Shown here in pieces: positions 21,923-32,016 of a stretch of 64,000 bases of DNA. Source of the stretch: Brachypterus glaber. Lineage: Eukaryota; Arthropoda; Insecta; Coleoptera; Kateretidae. Position 1 is the stretch's first letter. Each line of letters opens with the position of its first letter. The position numbers and the translations under genes were made by a program. The notes beneath the pieces were generated by a model that did not search any database, was not told the origin of the DNA, and worked only from the letters and a program-made list of their open reading frames with translations. Location of the stretch: assembly GCA_958510825.1 (NCBI GenBank), contig OY294048.1:35491026-35555025 (forward strand), given 5' to 3'.

Positions 21923-23093
21923 CACGGTGTATTTGAAATAGGGTCGGAAATTTTAACAGGTGATTCTACATGATAAAATATGACAAAAAATTCCTATAAA
22001 CATATGTCTAAAAATGCGTCATAAGGGAGCTACGCCCCTTTGAAATTGGCTAAAATAATCGGTTTTTATTTAATAACTCAGGAACACTTTGAGATATATT
22101 AACGAGGTTTTGCACGTGAATTAAACTTATTAAGGCCCATCTTTGTATGTCATTTTCAAGTACTTATTTAAACCAGGGGTGTGCGAAACGGGGGGGCCTT
22201 ATAAGTTTTTTGTCCCAAACTTTTTTCTGTGTAACTTTTTTGCAATTTTATTTTTGAAATATGATTCCCCAGGTCAAAATACATAAAAAAAGGTACTCTT
22301 GTTGTAATACTGTAGGATTAACCGTTTTCGAGAAAAATTCATTTGAAGGTGAAATTCCACGGTTCGAGGACGAAAAATTTAATACTAAAATGTTGAAAAC
22401 CAAAATTTTAATAATGGGCGAATGTACATTAAAAACTAAGAAAAAAACCTTATATACAGGTACTTCCAAAAATGAATCCTAATGGAGCTATGGTCTCCTA
22501 AATATGCACCATTTTTAAAGGGCTATGGTAGCTTTAAAAGCGTTTTTTCGACCTACATGTATGGAAACTTTTTTTCTTAGTTTTTGATGTAGAATAACAT
22601 TGCATCATTAAAATTTTGGTTTTCGACGTTTTAGTATTTAATTTTTCGTCCTCGAACCGTGAAATTTCAACTTCAAATGAACTTTTCTCGAAAACGGTTA
22701 ATCCTACAGTATTACAACAATAGTACCTTTTTCATGTATTTTGACCTGGGGAATCATATTTCAAAAATAAAATTGCAAAAAAGTTACACAGAAAAAAGTT
22801 TGGGACAAAAACTTATAAGGCCCCCCGTTTCGCACACCCCTGGTTTAAATAAGTACGTGAAAATGACATACAAAGATGGGCCTTATTAGGATTAATTCAC
22901 GTTCAAAACCTCGTTAATATATCTCAAAGGGTTCCTGAGTTATTAAATAAAAACCGATGTTTTTAGCCAATTTCAAAGGGGCGTAGCTCCCTTATGACGC
23001 ATTTTTAGACATGTGTTTATAGGAACTTTTTGTCATATTTTATCATGTAGAATCACCTGTTAAAATTTCCGACCCTATTTCAAATACACCCTG
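21923..23093. mobile_element. 1.17-kb foldback transposon (TA target)
   Basis: Ends CACGGTGTATTTGAAATAGG and the mirror finishing TACACCCTG are flanked by TA (21921-21922, 23094-23095). The arms are complementary nearly to the centre (about 22508). The subterminal phrase AAGGGAGCTACGCCCC is shared with the 62436 family, marking them as related. Complementary open frames on both strands reflect the palindrome. Confidence 0.9.
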
Positions 23094-23375
23094 TATATGT
23101 GACTAACATCATATAAAAAGGTCGTATGTCAAAATTTTAATTTTGTGTTCTAAATTTAAGGAAACCTAAATGAAATAACACTTCACACTTCACACCGTGT
23201 ACAGTTTAATGTCCCCTATAATCAGAGATCCTAATACATAAATTGTAGCGTGCCACAATTTACCAACAAAATAAAATTTTGGCATTCGACCTTTGTCACT
23301 TTGAGTAACGATACGCAGTTAATTAATTGTAAGATTAACCTATTTACTAGAATAATAACACAGCCACACAAAAAA
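23094..23375. other. Unassigned sequence
   Basis: No supported feature is seen. Confidence 0.4.
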
Positions 23376-23594
23376 AGGTCAAGAACTCTTTTGGACACCA
23401 TTGTATTGAATACAATGTATTCCTATGTATTTTGAAGCAATGAATCCTAATTTGAGGTCAAAATAGAAGCTTATTTAATTAGTTTTGAGGTTATGTACAA
23501 AATTTACCAGATGGGGTGCTATTTTGATCTCAAATTCGGGTTCAGCGTCCAAAATACATGGGAATATAATTGTCTCCTAAAAAGTCCTTGACCT
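23376..23594. mobile_element. 219-bp foldback
   Basis: AGGTCAAGAACTCTTTTGGA at the left pairs with TCCTAAAAAGTCCTTGACCT at the right, and the pairing continues through AATACAT and GAGGTCAAAATAG. No clear TSD is seen. Confidence 0.8.
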
Positions 23595-24157
23595 GTTTAA
23601 TTGTTATAATTAATATTAAATTATTTATAGATGGTTCTAATAGTCACTAGATAGTAACTCTAGCGCTATTAACAATATTTAAAAAAAATAATATATACAT
23701 GTCTTCGGCAAAGACGGATGCGGATGAAATTTTAGTAAATTAAAATTATAACTGATGAGTGTATTAAGGATAAGGCCTTATCCTTAAGGTGTCGTTAGCG
23801 AGTTTATAATGTTTCATTTTTTCTATAAAAACGAACCGAAATTTAGTCTAGTTTATGAATAGTTCGAGGTTAAACAAACAGGTAATGTAATGTAATAATA
23901 ATTCAGTTCCAAACTTACTGTTTCTTTGTCACAGTGATTTAAAAAAAACTAAAACGCAAAATTAGACAAAACAAAAACAAGCATTGTCCAAAATTTTCAA
24001 AATGGAAAATCTAATTTCTTTTTAAAGTTCCCCTTTCTCCACATTGTGAAATACTATTAAATTTTATTTAATGTATAGTAGTTAAATTAATAGTCTCTTA
24101 TAAGTTGTTCATCTGTAATGATGTGGATATAATTACACCATTTTACTTATTTCGTTA
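23595..24157. other. Unassigned AT-rich sequence
   Basis: A short local palindrome, AAGGATAAGGCCTTATCCTT (23766-23785), is perfect. Nothing else is supported. Confidence 0.5.
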
Positions 24158-24165
24158 CACATAAT

Positions 24166-24932
24166 CACGGGTCGGATCGAAGTAGCTATTACCGGGGCAT
24201 GCAAAAATTAGTATTTAAAAAAACTCTTTTTTTAAGTTAATAGACACATCAAACTATTATTCACCAAGCGGAATGTCGTGTCGACGCTGTTAATACTCAG
24301 TGAGTCACTTGGTCATGGTCCATGACTGTTGGAGAAAGACTTTAAAAATTTTTGTTGTTTCCCTTTTCAAAAAACGAATAATTAGTAAAAAAAACACAAT
24401 ATGTTTGTATTAACTATTCGTTTTTTGAAAAGAGAAACAATTTTCAAAAAAAAAAATAAGTCCTTCTCCATGAGTCATGGACATTACATTCCGCTTGGTG
24501 ATTAATAGTTTAGTGTCTATTTACTTGAAAAGTGTTTTTTAAATACTAATGGACCATGACCAAGTGACTCACTGAGTATTAACAGGATCGACATGACATT
24601 TCGTTTGGTGAATAATAGTTGAAAGTGTCTATTTACTTGAAAAGTGTTTTTTAAATACTAATAAACCATGACCAAGTGACTCACTGAGTATTAACAGAAT
24701 CGACATGACATTCCGTTTGGTGAATAATAGTTGAAAGTGTCTATTTACTTGAAAAGTGTTTTTTAAATACTAATGGACCATGACCAAGTGACTCACTGAG
24801 TATTAACAGGATCGACATGACATTCCGTTTGGTGAATAATAGTTGAAAGTGTCTATTTACTTGAAAAAAGAGTTTTTTTTTAATTCTAATTTTTGCATAA
24901 CCCCCGTAATGGCTACTTGGATCCGACCCGTG
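24166..24932. mobile_element. Foldback element with 8-bp duplication (hAT-like) and internal tandem array
   Basis: Ends CACGGGTCGGATC and the mirror GATCCGACCCGTG are visible. The left flank is CACATAAT (24158-24165). The right flank reads CACATA (24933-24938) and is interrupted by the MITE at 24939-25362, after whose duplicated TA the missing AT follows. The original right flank was therefore the identical CACATAAT. The inner stem around 24417 pairs AAACGAATA with TATTCGTTT. The right arm holds a 112-bp tandem array (24551-24865). 8-bp duplications are typical of hAT transposons; no transposase is present. Confidence 0.9.
24484..24865. repeat. 112-bp tandem array, about 3.5 units
   Basis: Units start at 24551, 24663 and 24775, each beginning with a dinucleotide then ACCATGACCAAGTGACTC and carrying TTGGTGAATAATAGTTGA. 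A partial unit precedes them from 24484. The left arm of the host foldback contains a single mirrored copy, so the array expanded after the foldback formed. Confidence 0.92.
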
Positions 24933-24938
24933 CACATA

Positions 24939-25362
24939 CACGGAAAAAAAAATTATAGCTAGGAGCGCTATAACACACATACCAAGCAAATTATAATCGC
25001 TTATTATATAAATACAAGGCTTTCTCTTACAATTATGGCAGTCAGTGTAAAAATTTATATGAAATACTTTAATTGTTTAGTGAATAATAAAATATAACAA
25101 ATAGTTTGGCATTTATAGCTTAAATAGATTTAATTATTGTCCGTGCTAATAATTTTTATAATATAATAAAATTTCTGTAAATTTATAATAGTGCCTGTAA
25201 TAAATATAATCGTGTCTGTAATAAATATAATCGTTTCCAATTTATTTTTAACATTATTAGTTATTGTGTCCCTTATAATCTATAGCTTAAATCACTATAA
25301 TTTGCCACTGTTACCAAATATCTTATAATGTATAGCGCAGAGCCCACTAATTTCTTTCCGTG
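24939..25362 (+). mobile_element. MITE D, copy 1 (424 bp, TA target)
   Basis: Short terminal repeats CACGGAAA and TTTCCGTG flank a body that is nearly identical to copies at 37298-37722 (opposite strand) and 61016-61439. TA flanks it (24937-24938, 25363-25364). It is inserted in the right-hand 8-bp duplication of the foldback at 24166. Near identity among three copies in 64 kb suggests recent amplification. Confidence 0.94.
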
Positions 25363-25592
25363 TAATAAATATAAATTAAACTTATTCTTGCACATTATCC
25401 GAGACGCAAACCTTCGCCTTTGAAAAATTTCGAGTAAATGGATCGATGTGTCCTTGCATTAGGTAATTTTACTTTTAAATATGTAACGTGTTAATTTTTT
25501 TATGAGCGTGTTTACATCGGAAAGAGTATTTTACTCCTCGAAATAGGATTAAAATAGTCTTTACATCGAAGCGATTTAAATCCGGAGGGTAT

Positions 25593-25936
25593 TGCAAAAT
25601 AGTTATTTATGGTACTAGTGGGTAAAGTAAGATATTGCCCCTGAGAAAAAATAACCTGCGAGGCGTCAGCTAAGCAGGTTAATTTTCGAGAGGGCAATAA
25701 CGGTTTACCCATGAGTGCCATACAAGGTTTTATCCAATAAATAGCTTAGGAATTCATATTTTTATTAAAAAATTTAATGACATTTACAAGAAAATAATTT
25801 GATAAGTGACAGTTGAGTGGGTAAAATAAATAATTATCCACTCAATAAAGTAAAAGCCACGCGGGGGATATTATTGAGTTTATCTATTTAAAATAAAGCT
25901 GGTAATTGTCTTATTATCTGTATGTATTGGATAAAA
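25593..25936 (+). repeat. Family X, copy A
   Basis: It runs from AAATAGTTATTTATGGTACT to TGTATGTATTGGATAAAAC. It includes an internal hairpin (ATTGCCC...GGGCAAT, about 25633-25689) and the word TTTATCCAATA that mirrors its own end. Copy B at 30509-30806 is nearly identical but lacks the hairpin flanks. It also has a diverged reverse copy at 17458. No gene is seen, and its class is unresolved. Confidence 0.85.
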
Positions 25937-26360
25937 CATATTTTTTCTAATTTTTTATATACACATCTTATATTTAATATTATAATAGACTGAAAATTAT
26001 TGATTATAACTAATTATTGTTAAATACTGGATTATTTAAATAGTAATACGTTATTAATAATATTTTTTTTACATAACTTCTTGTGTGATTGTGTCATTTA
26101 TAACTGTGCATATCTTCACGAGTTGTTTTATATTATGAAGGTTAAAAAAGTCTATTAAGTACCTATACGTTATATTGCAGAAAAACATATTTTTCTAATT
26201 TTTCAAATGCACCTCTTCTATGTTGTTTCAATTGAAAAACTATGCTTGCATACCAAATTTCAGGTTACTTAAACATTTTTGACTCCCGCCCAACTCAGTT
26301 ATAATAATGAGGTATTCGTATATTTTAATTTCTTACATTGTTACAGTTTTAAGGACAAAA

Positions 26361-26640
26361 CAAGCCGTAAAGATATGTAATGCTACACTGATATAACAGT
26401 TTATTTGTGTCACAAAATATTTGGTTGGATATGGCCAATTGAATTATTTGGTTGTGACATATAAATTTTATTTCTGCCAAATAAACTATTTTGTCCCCAT
26501 TAATAAATATTTATTTGACACAAATAAAATTTGTTACAACCAAATAATTTAATTGGCCATATCCAAATAAATCCTTATTTTCAGTGTGCGCATTCCATTA
26601 TATACTACTCATAGTGGATGGTATATTGAATTTTCCCAAA
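26361..26640 (+). repeat. Dispersed 75-bp motif, interrupted copy
   Basis: CAAGCCGTAAAGATATGTAA then TGCTA, interrupted by the MITE, then CGCATTCCATTATATACTAC and GGATGGTATATTG. Other copies lie at 26785-26875 (mirror arm), 21080, 31620, 45913, 48960 and 49885. Its recurrence in several foldbacks marks it as a conserved block of one transposon superfamily. Confidence 0.82.
26386..26586. mobile_element. 201-bp MITE nested in the motif (TA target)
   Basis: It begins CACTGATATAACAG and ends TTATTTTCAGTG. The inner arms share GGATATGGCCAATT with a mirrored copy and ACAACCAAATAAT. The left flank is TA and the right flank TG, a mutated TA. Excision restores TGCTACGCATTCC as in other copies of the motif. 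A fragment of the same family lies at about 51858-51892. Confidence 0.87.
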
Positions 26641-27240
26641 TAACGCAGCTTCAAAAAGAAAAAATAAATATAAATTTTTTTATCTTTTTTTGGAAAACTT
26701 TTTTTTCAAATTTTTTTCGTTTTTCATAAAAAGATTTTTTTTTTAAAACAAATACGTAATTTTTTTTTTAAGTTGCGTTATTTGGGAAAATGCAATATAC
26801 CATCCACTGTTAATAGTATATAATGGAATGCGTGGCATTACATATGTTCACGGCTTATTTTGTCTTTAAAACTGTAACAATGTAAGAAATTGAACAATAC
26901 AAATACCTCATATTATAACTGACTTGGCCGGGGGTCAAAAAATGTTCAAGTAACCTGAATTTTTGTATGCAAGCATAGTTTTTTATTTGAAACAATATAG
27001 AAGAGGTGCATTTGAAAAATTAGAAAAATATATTTTTTGCAATATAACGTGTAGGTACTTATTTAGACTTTTTTAACCTTCATAATATAAAACAAGTCGT
27101 GAAGATGTGCACAGTTATAAATGACACAATCACACAAGAAGTTATGCAAAAAAAATATTATTAATAACGTATTACTATTTAAATAATCCAGTATTTGCCA
27201 ATAATTAATAATTTTCAATCTATTATAATATTAAATATAA

Positions 27241-27470
27241 GGTAAACACAAATATCCTTCATTAATTTCAGTAATTATTAACTTTGCATTTTCAGCATAA
27301 TTAAAATAAAATCAACATAATACAAAAAAAATACAGTTAAAAGGAATTATATTAAACATATATTAGGTAAGTAATGTCAGAATATTTATTGTACAGATCT
27401 GCGAGGAAAAAAATACTTTTATAAGGTTAAGAAAAACCTAAAAAATAAAAAGTAATAGAGGCGCAACTTG
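27241..27470. other. Unassigned sequence
   Basis: No feature is supported. Confidence 0.4.
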
Positions 27471-27597
27471 ACGAGTAAATAATGTTTATCCACGGCCGTG
27501 ATTAATAGGCCTATGCACCACGGGTTAAATAATAATAAACTGTTTTAACTTTGAAACGGTCGCGGCCGTGGATAAAGTATGGTATTCTACTCGCTTA
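27471..27597. repeat. Foldback with perfect TTTATCCACGGCCG stems
   Basis: CGAGTAAATAATGTTTATCC then ACGGCCG at the left pairs with CGGCCGTGGATAAA...CTACTCG at the right. The loop is about 55 bases. TSDs are not clear, so this may be a small MITE or a structured single-strand element. Confidence 0.75.
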
Positions 27598-27686
27598 TAA
27601 TAGGTATTAATCATTCGCGTGATTACGCCACTCGCCTATCGGTTGGTATTTCACCCTTATTGATTAATAGCAATTATTATACGCTT

Positions 27687-27948
27687 AGGTGCGGTGGTAC
27701 TTCAATCGATAAGAGTCTTTTCTTCTAACCAAGAGGTCCAAGGTTCGATCCTCGGTCAGAGAACAAAAATTTTCAAATAAAAATTCCACCGTAACCATGT
27801 GCTTCGGAGGGCACATTAAGCCGTCGATCCCCCTGGGTTAGTAGGCATCGCTACTAACTACCTAAAACAGGGTTAAAGATGCAACAGGCGCTGGAACTAC
27901 CAATCCGGTGGGTCTCCCCGGCAATAATGCCATACGCTAAATAAATAA
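27687..27948 (+). mobile_element. tRNA-derived SINE with 11-bp target duplication
   Basis: The tRNA-like head has an A-box region (AGGTGCGGTGGTAC) and a perfect B box, GGTTCGATCC, near 27743. The body contains GTGCTTCGGAGGGCACATTA then AGCCGTCGATCCCC, and an (AAAT)n tail precedes the 3' flank. Identical ATTATACGCTT lies on both sides (27676-27686 and 27949-27959), which fixes the borders. The TAAGCCG...TCCC core is also recognisable in the SINE at 15391, so the two may share a central domain. Confidence 0.93.
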
Positions 27949-27972
27949 ATTATACGCTTGTGGAATTATATA

Positions 27973-29559
27973 GGGGAAACTGTTGTACCTTGGACCTATT
28001 TGTACCTAGAACCTAATAATTTCCGGGTATAATTTCTCCAAATCGACAGTAGTAGTTTATTACTCATCCGATAGATGGTTGTTTTCAGTTTATTCGAAAA
28101 CATTTTCGGCAAGCGTGTGTGTGTTATTCCGCTAACTAATATTTTACATTGAAAAGTAATTATTTTGGCTGCGACTTTGTTGATGGTAGTTGCCTTTACA
28201 TGCTTTATATCCAGTATATTTATTTTTTTGTTGAAATACATGTTTTTAAAGTATAAAATTTATGCGCTATGGAAAGTTTAACTCTAACCTAAAAAAATAT
28301 AAGGATTGTTTTTGGTGTCGCTACCTATAGTTGTACCTTGGACCTAATGTGTAAAATGTACCTTGAACGGGTCTGACGTATAACACGTTGTACTTTCGGC
28401 AGGTTCGATCGATACTCCGTGGCATCTTTAGACAACTAAATAGTATATTCTATAACTAGTATGGAATAGACAATATTCCGCGCGAGCGAAATGTTTCTCA
28501 TACGAGCCGGCAGGCGAGTATGACGATCCCGCGAGCGCGGAATGATTATTCCATACGTGTTGTAGACTATACTTTTTCTTCGACTACAAATATGAAACAC
28601 TCTATGGCTTTAAACTGCGGACAAGGTTAAAAACCATGTTTTTTTGTGACTCGATATTGGAAATGCAACAAAACATATATTTTTAAATAAAGCAATTAAT
28701 GTTATTTAATAGTTTTATCAAATCAGTACTTAAAAAAGATTTTTATTTAATTTTAGCAGATATTTACAAATTATAATGCAAAAATTGAAGGTTATGTCAG
28801 ATTATTGTGACAGATATCAGGTTTAAATATTTAACAATAGATGGAGCAGTTTTAATTTTTTGAACTAAATTGATAAAAAACCGGTCAAATATTAAGAAAA
28901 ACTAATAAACTTTATGTAATTTTAACGCAAAACTTTAAATTGCATTAAATTATTCAATATTTCATGGTAAAATATATATATTTTTACTAATTTTGCTAAA
29001 GTTTTTTTACTTTTATAAACAAGAGATGGCACTACATGTGCTCATTTTAAAACTTGATACGGAATATTCATACCGTATCTAGAGCTAGAATGGATTAATT
29101 TTGTGTTTGAAAAGTATGTGTATTTGCTTACATTCTAAAGCAGTAATAGAAAAAAAAATATTTTAGTTGTAACTCGAGGTACAACTAAAATATTTTTTTT
29201 AGTTCTAAAGATGCCACGGAGTAAGCATGGTGAAAAGAGGGCTCCCCCTGACAAAGAAACTAAGTAGCGCAGTAGAACTAATGTTAAATAATCATATATT
29301 TTAACTAAAATATCTGTGCCCGAGGTATAACCCCTGTGGGTCCTAGGTACAAAGCCCCTGTTGTACCTTGACCCTAAATACAATTTTTTTTTCAAGTGTG
29401 TTAAAAATATAAAAAAGTAATTTAGGAAAATTTAAACTATAACTATCAAGCCTAAAACACAGGAAAAAATAATAGGCTATATTTTAAAAAGTTCGTTCTA
29501 TTTGCCTATTTTTTGCATCGCAAAATGTAAAAATAGGGTCTAGGTACAACAGGTTCCCC
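27973..29559. mobile_element. 1.6-kb foldback transposon (TA target) hosting a second element
   Basis: GGGGAAACTGTTGTACCTTG at the left and the mirror GGTACAACAGGTTCCCC at the right are flanked by TA (27971-27972 and 29560-29561). Inner arm words CTCCGTGGCATCTTTAGA and their mirror GTTCTAAAGATGCCACGGAG close in around the nested element 28443-29157. Words of the TTGTACCTTGGACC type recur. Confidence 0.88.
28443..29157 (+). mobile_element. Element E, copy 1, with hairpin head
   Basis: The stretch GTATATTCTATAACTAG to CATTCTAAAGCAGT is shared with copy 2 at 52457-53219. Near the left end an imperfect hairpin (28460-28554) pairs ATGGAATA and ATTCCGCGC with GCGCGGAAT and TATTCCAT around CATACGAGCC...GAGTATG. 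The two termini are weakly inverted (ATAGTATATTCTA against ATAGTTTTTTCTA). No coding frame is seen. Confidence 0.82.
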
Positions 29560-29761
29560 TACTATCAATAGAAACTATAAGAAATTATAGACCCCCATAG
29601 CTCAGCTATTTATTTTGCATTTTAAATAATTTTAACTTGAGTTTAACCTGGCGCTTTTGTGGTGAAAAATTATAACATCGCGTGTGGGGTGTAATTCATC
29701 TCAAATTTTAAAAAATTATATAAAAAAAGTAAAATGTTTTTCCTTGAAATAATGATTTGTA

Positions 29762-30302
29762 CGAGGGGCTGACCGCGAGGAAATCTTTTGTACAAGCCAA
29801 AGGAACTCAGGAGGAACTCCGAGGAACTCTCTGCAAAAAGGAGGAACTCTTTGCAAAATGGAGGAACTCTTTGCAAAATGAAGGAATTCTTTGCAAAATG
29901 GAGGAACTCTTTGCAAAATGGAGGAACTCTTTGCAAAATGGAGGAACTCTCTGCAAAGAGGAACTCTTTTGTTAAAATTTCTACCCCCCCACGTGGATTA
30001 ACGTTCTAATGTTCAAACTAGATCAGCCGTTACAAACATTTTATCAAAACATCCTACCTCTGGGCTCTGGGCGCCAATTTCTTTTTTGTAATTTTGGGGG
30101 GCGCCAATTTTTGTTTTGAAAAAGCGCCAAGTTTGGTAGAAACTGTCAGGGACAAAGCAAAAATTACCCCTTCCAGAGAGGAACTCTTAAGGAACACAGG
30201 AGGAACTCCCAAGGAACTCTGGAGGAACTCCGGAGGAACTCCGAGGAACTCTTTGCAAAAAGGAACTCTTTTGTACAAATTTCAGACGCGGTCAGCCCTT
30301 CG
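29762..30302. mobile_element. 8-bp-TSD element (hAT-like) filled with a GGAACTC minisatellite
   Basis: The terminal repeats are CGAGGGGCTGACCGCG and CGCGGTCAGCCCTTCG (one mismatch as inverted repeats). Identical GATTTGTA flanks both sides (29754-29761 and 30303-30310). The interior holds a 20-bp minisatellite on one side and a decayed GGAGGAACTCC field on the other (30176-30270). Open frames in three phases arise only from the repeat. The 8-bp duplication indicates hAT-type insertion. Confidence 0.93.
29810..29966. repeat. 20-bp minisatellite, about eight units
   Basis: The unit GGAGGAACTCTTTGCAAAAT repeats with few changes. Several consecutive units are identical, suggesting recent expansion. 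Confidence 0.94.
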
Positions 30303-30508
30303 GATTTGTATATTAACCCATTAAGGACTATGGTCTAAATATTCATACAGATATTTGTAAGGAGTATTTAAAAATGCATGTAGTTTCCAATTTATTTATC
30401 TATGACAATAGCAATAGTTTCATTTCTGGCGAGTGAATTGTTTACATTTTACTCATAGTCTTGTTTAACAAGCGAAAAAGTGATTTTTTTTTGTATTTTT
30501 TTAGTAAA

Positions 30509-30806
30509 ATAGTTATTTATGGTACTAGTGGGTAAAGTAAGAAAATTAACCTGCGAGGCGTCAGCCTCGGTTTACCCATGAGTGCCATACAAGGTTTTAT
30601 CCAATAAATAGCTTAGGAATTCATATTTTTATTAAAAAATTTAATGACATTTACAAGAAAATAATTTGACAAGTGACAGTTGAGTGGGTAAAATAAATAA
30701 TTATCCACTCAATAAAGTAAAAGCCACGCGGGGGTTATTATTGAGTTTATCTATTTAAAATAAAGCTGGTAATTGTCTTATTATCTGTATGTATTGGATA
30801 AATAAC
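30509..30806 (+). repeat. Family X, copy B
   Basis: Almost identical to 25593-25936 from TTTATGGTACTAGTGGGTAA to TGTATGTATTGGATAAA, but with two deletions around CCTGCGAGGCGTCAGC that remove most of the internal hairpin. Confidence 0.88.
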
Positions 30807-31128
30807 TTATTTGTACTAATAATAGTATCTAATAAATATTTCATATATTATGCAATAAATTCATGGACCAGACCTTAATTAATTGGATAATATAATTAAT
30901 AGAAATATAAAAATAATATTTTTGTTTGTCGTTTTAAACATAATTTAATACATAACTCTGTTCTACAGAACGCATATTTACAAGAAAATAATCAAGGACG
31001 CCTTGAAATAATACATACTTTACTTGGAAATATACATTAGGAAAAAATTAATCTTTGTTTTAAACACAAAAATAAAACTTTATCGAAATAAAGTAACTCA
31101 ACAAAAAACAACTAAAATAAAAAGAATC
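30807..31128. other. Unassigned AT-rich sequence
   Basis: No supported feature is seen. Confidence 0.4.
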
Positions 31129-31463
31129 CTACTCCACCCGCTGAGGGGCAGGGGGTAGTTTTCTTGAAAATTTATATGTTGGGGTTTTTTAGGTCGCTTA
31201 AACTGAATCTTATAATAATTTTTTTCTAATTTCACCCCCTGAGGGGTGGGGGGTAGTTTTTGTGAAAATTGGTATATTGGGGTTTTGAAGGTGGCTGAAA
31301 GTGAATTTGATAATAAAAAAATCTAACTCCAACCCCTAAGAGGCGGGGGTTAGTTTTCGTGAAAACTGGTATATTTTTAAGGTTGCTAAAAGTGAATCTG
31401 ATAATAAAAAATCCATTTTACGCGCGGAGGTAAAAGATGGGAAAGCTCTTTTACTGGGCAGTG
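31129..31463 (+). repeat. About 96-bp tandem repeat ending in a TA-type element end
   Basis: Three units start near 31129, 31226 and 31322, each with a C-rich head (CCCCTGAGGGG-like), then GGGGGTAGTTTT and GAATCTGATAATAAAAAA. The last unit runs into ACGCGCGGAGGT and CTTTTACTGGGCAGTG followed by TA. The same end is found at 47398-47438 and, diverged, at 47690-47733, so this is part of a mobile family. Confidence 0.8.
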
Positions 31464-31485
31464 TATTAGGTTTGTTTTGGTTCTC

Positions 31486-31582
31486 GAAAATCTTAGTTCT
31501 GGACTGGTTTGGAATTTGCGCAGCTGGGACTGATTGCCCAGTTGCAACTCCGGTTCCCTATCAGTTCAGAACTGAGATTTTC
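31486..31582. repeat. Imperfect hairpin
   Basis: AAAATCTTAGTTCTGGACTG pairs with CAGTTCAGAACTGAGATTTT across a loop of about 55 bases. Its nature is unknown. Confidence 0.6.
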
Positions 31583-31614
31583 CAGAATCAGTCCAAACCT
31601 ATTTGGCAATATGC

Positions 31615-31672
31615 ATTTTTATATAAAAAGGATATAATGGAATGCGTAGTATTACATATCTTCACGGCTTTT
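31615..31672 (-). repeat. Dispersed 75-bp motif, partial copy
   Basis: GATATAATGGAATGCGTAGT then ATTACATATCTTCACGGCTT matches the right-arm form of the motif. The upstream half is missing. Confidence 0.75.
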
Positions 31673-31880
31673 TTAAGTACGCGACATTTACACTCAAGCA
31701 TAAAAATAATAGTATGTATAATAACATGTTTATTATTACGTTTTCGTTGTTCACAAAGCCTGCGGTCTTTCACTTTTTAACTGCCGCAATTGTTCTGGTT
31801 TGGCTTTCATTCAGTTTTTAATAATATTTTCTTATTTAGTAAGGAATTTAAAAATGATTTAGTAATTATTAATAACTCAC

Positions 31881-31938
31881 CATGGCAAGATTTTTCCACT
31901 TATAAGTGCTTTAAGTACTGTGCTTATTCTCTCCTTAC
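31881..31938 (-). CDS. Candidate internal coding exon of a minus-strand gene
   Basis: Read on the minus strand, an acceptor TTGTTTTTATTTTTCAG (ending at 31939) precedes a 58-nt exon closed by a donor CATG|GTGAGT at 31881/31880. Only the frame starting with two leftover bases is open. It reads KERISTVLKALISGKILP and ends with two leftover bases (TG). The upstream candidate exon at 55964-56009 ends with one leftover base G, so joining them gives an uninterrupted frame with Gly at the junction. Because the exon starts GTAAGG, the acceptor can alternatively be read as a recursive splice site with no exon. The peptide matches no family I recognise, and a third exon was not found. The intron would be about 24 kb. 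Confidence 0.33.
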
Positions 31939-32016
31939 CTGAAAAATAAAAACAATAATAATAATGTTAAATCTTCTTATTATATCACGGAAAAAACGAT
32001 CTAGTTGCATTAGATG

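Larger units (their letters stand above)
25978..27240. mobile_element. 1.26-kb palindromic foldback with a nested MITE
   Basis: TTATATTTAATATTATAATA at the left is mirrored at 27221-27240. The arms remain complementary over most of their length to a centre near 26690, through AAGTTATG, ATATCTTCACGAG and GTAACCTGAA. The left arm is interrupted by the MITE at 26386-26586. Each arm contains one copy of the dispersed 75-bp motif. No coding capacity is seen. Confidence 0.87.

Noticed and set aside
27687..27770. Functional tRNA gene
   Set aside because: It has a good B box but is bounded by 11-bp target duplications around a 262-bp SINE with tail.
29670..30324. Several overlapping open frames on both strands encoding repeated CKMEELFAKWRNSLQ-like peptides
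   Set aside because: They only translate the 20-bp minisatellite, which is open in several phases because its unit lacks stops. The whole region is a hAT-like MITE with an 8-bp duplication.
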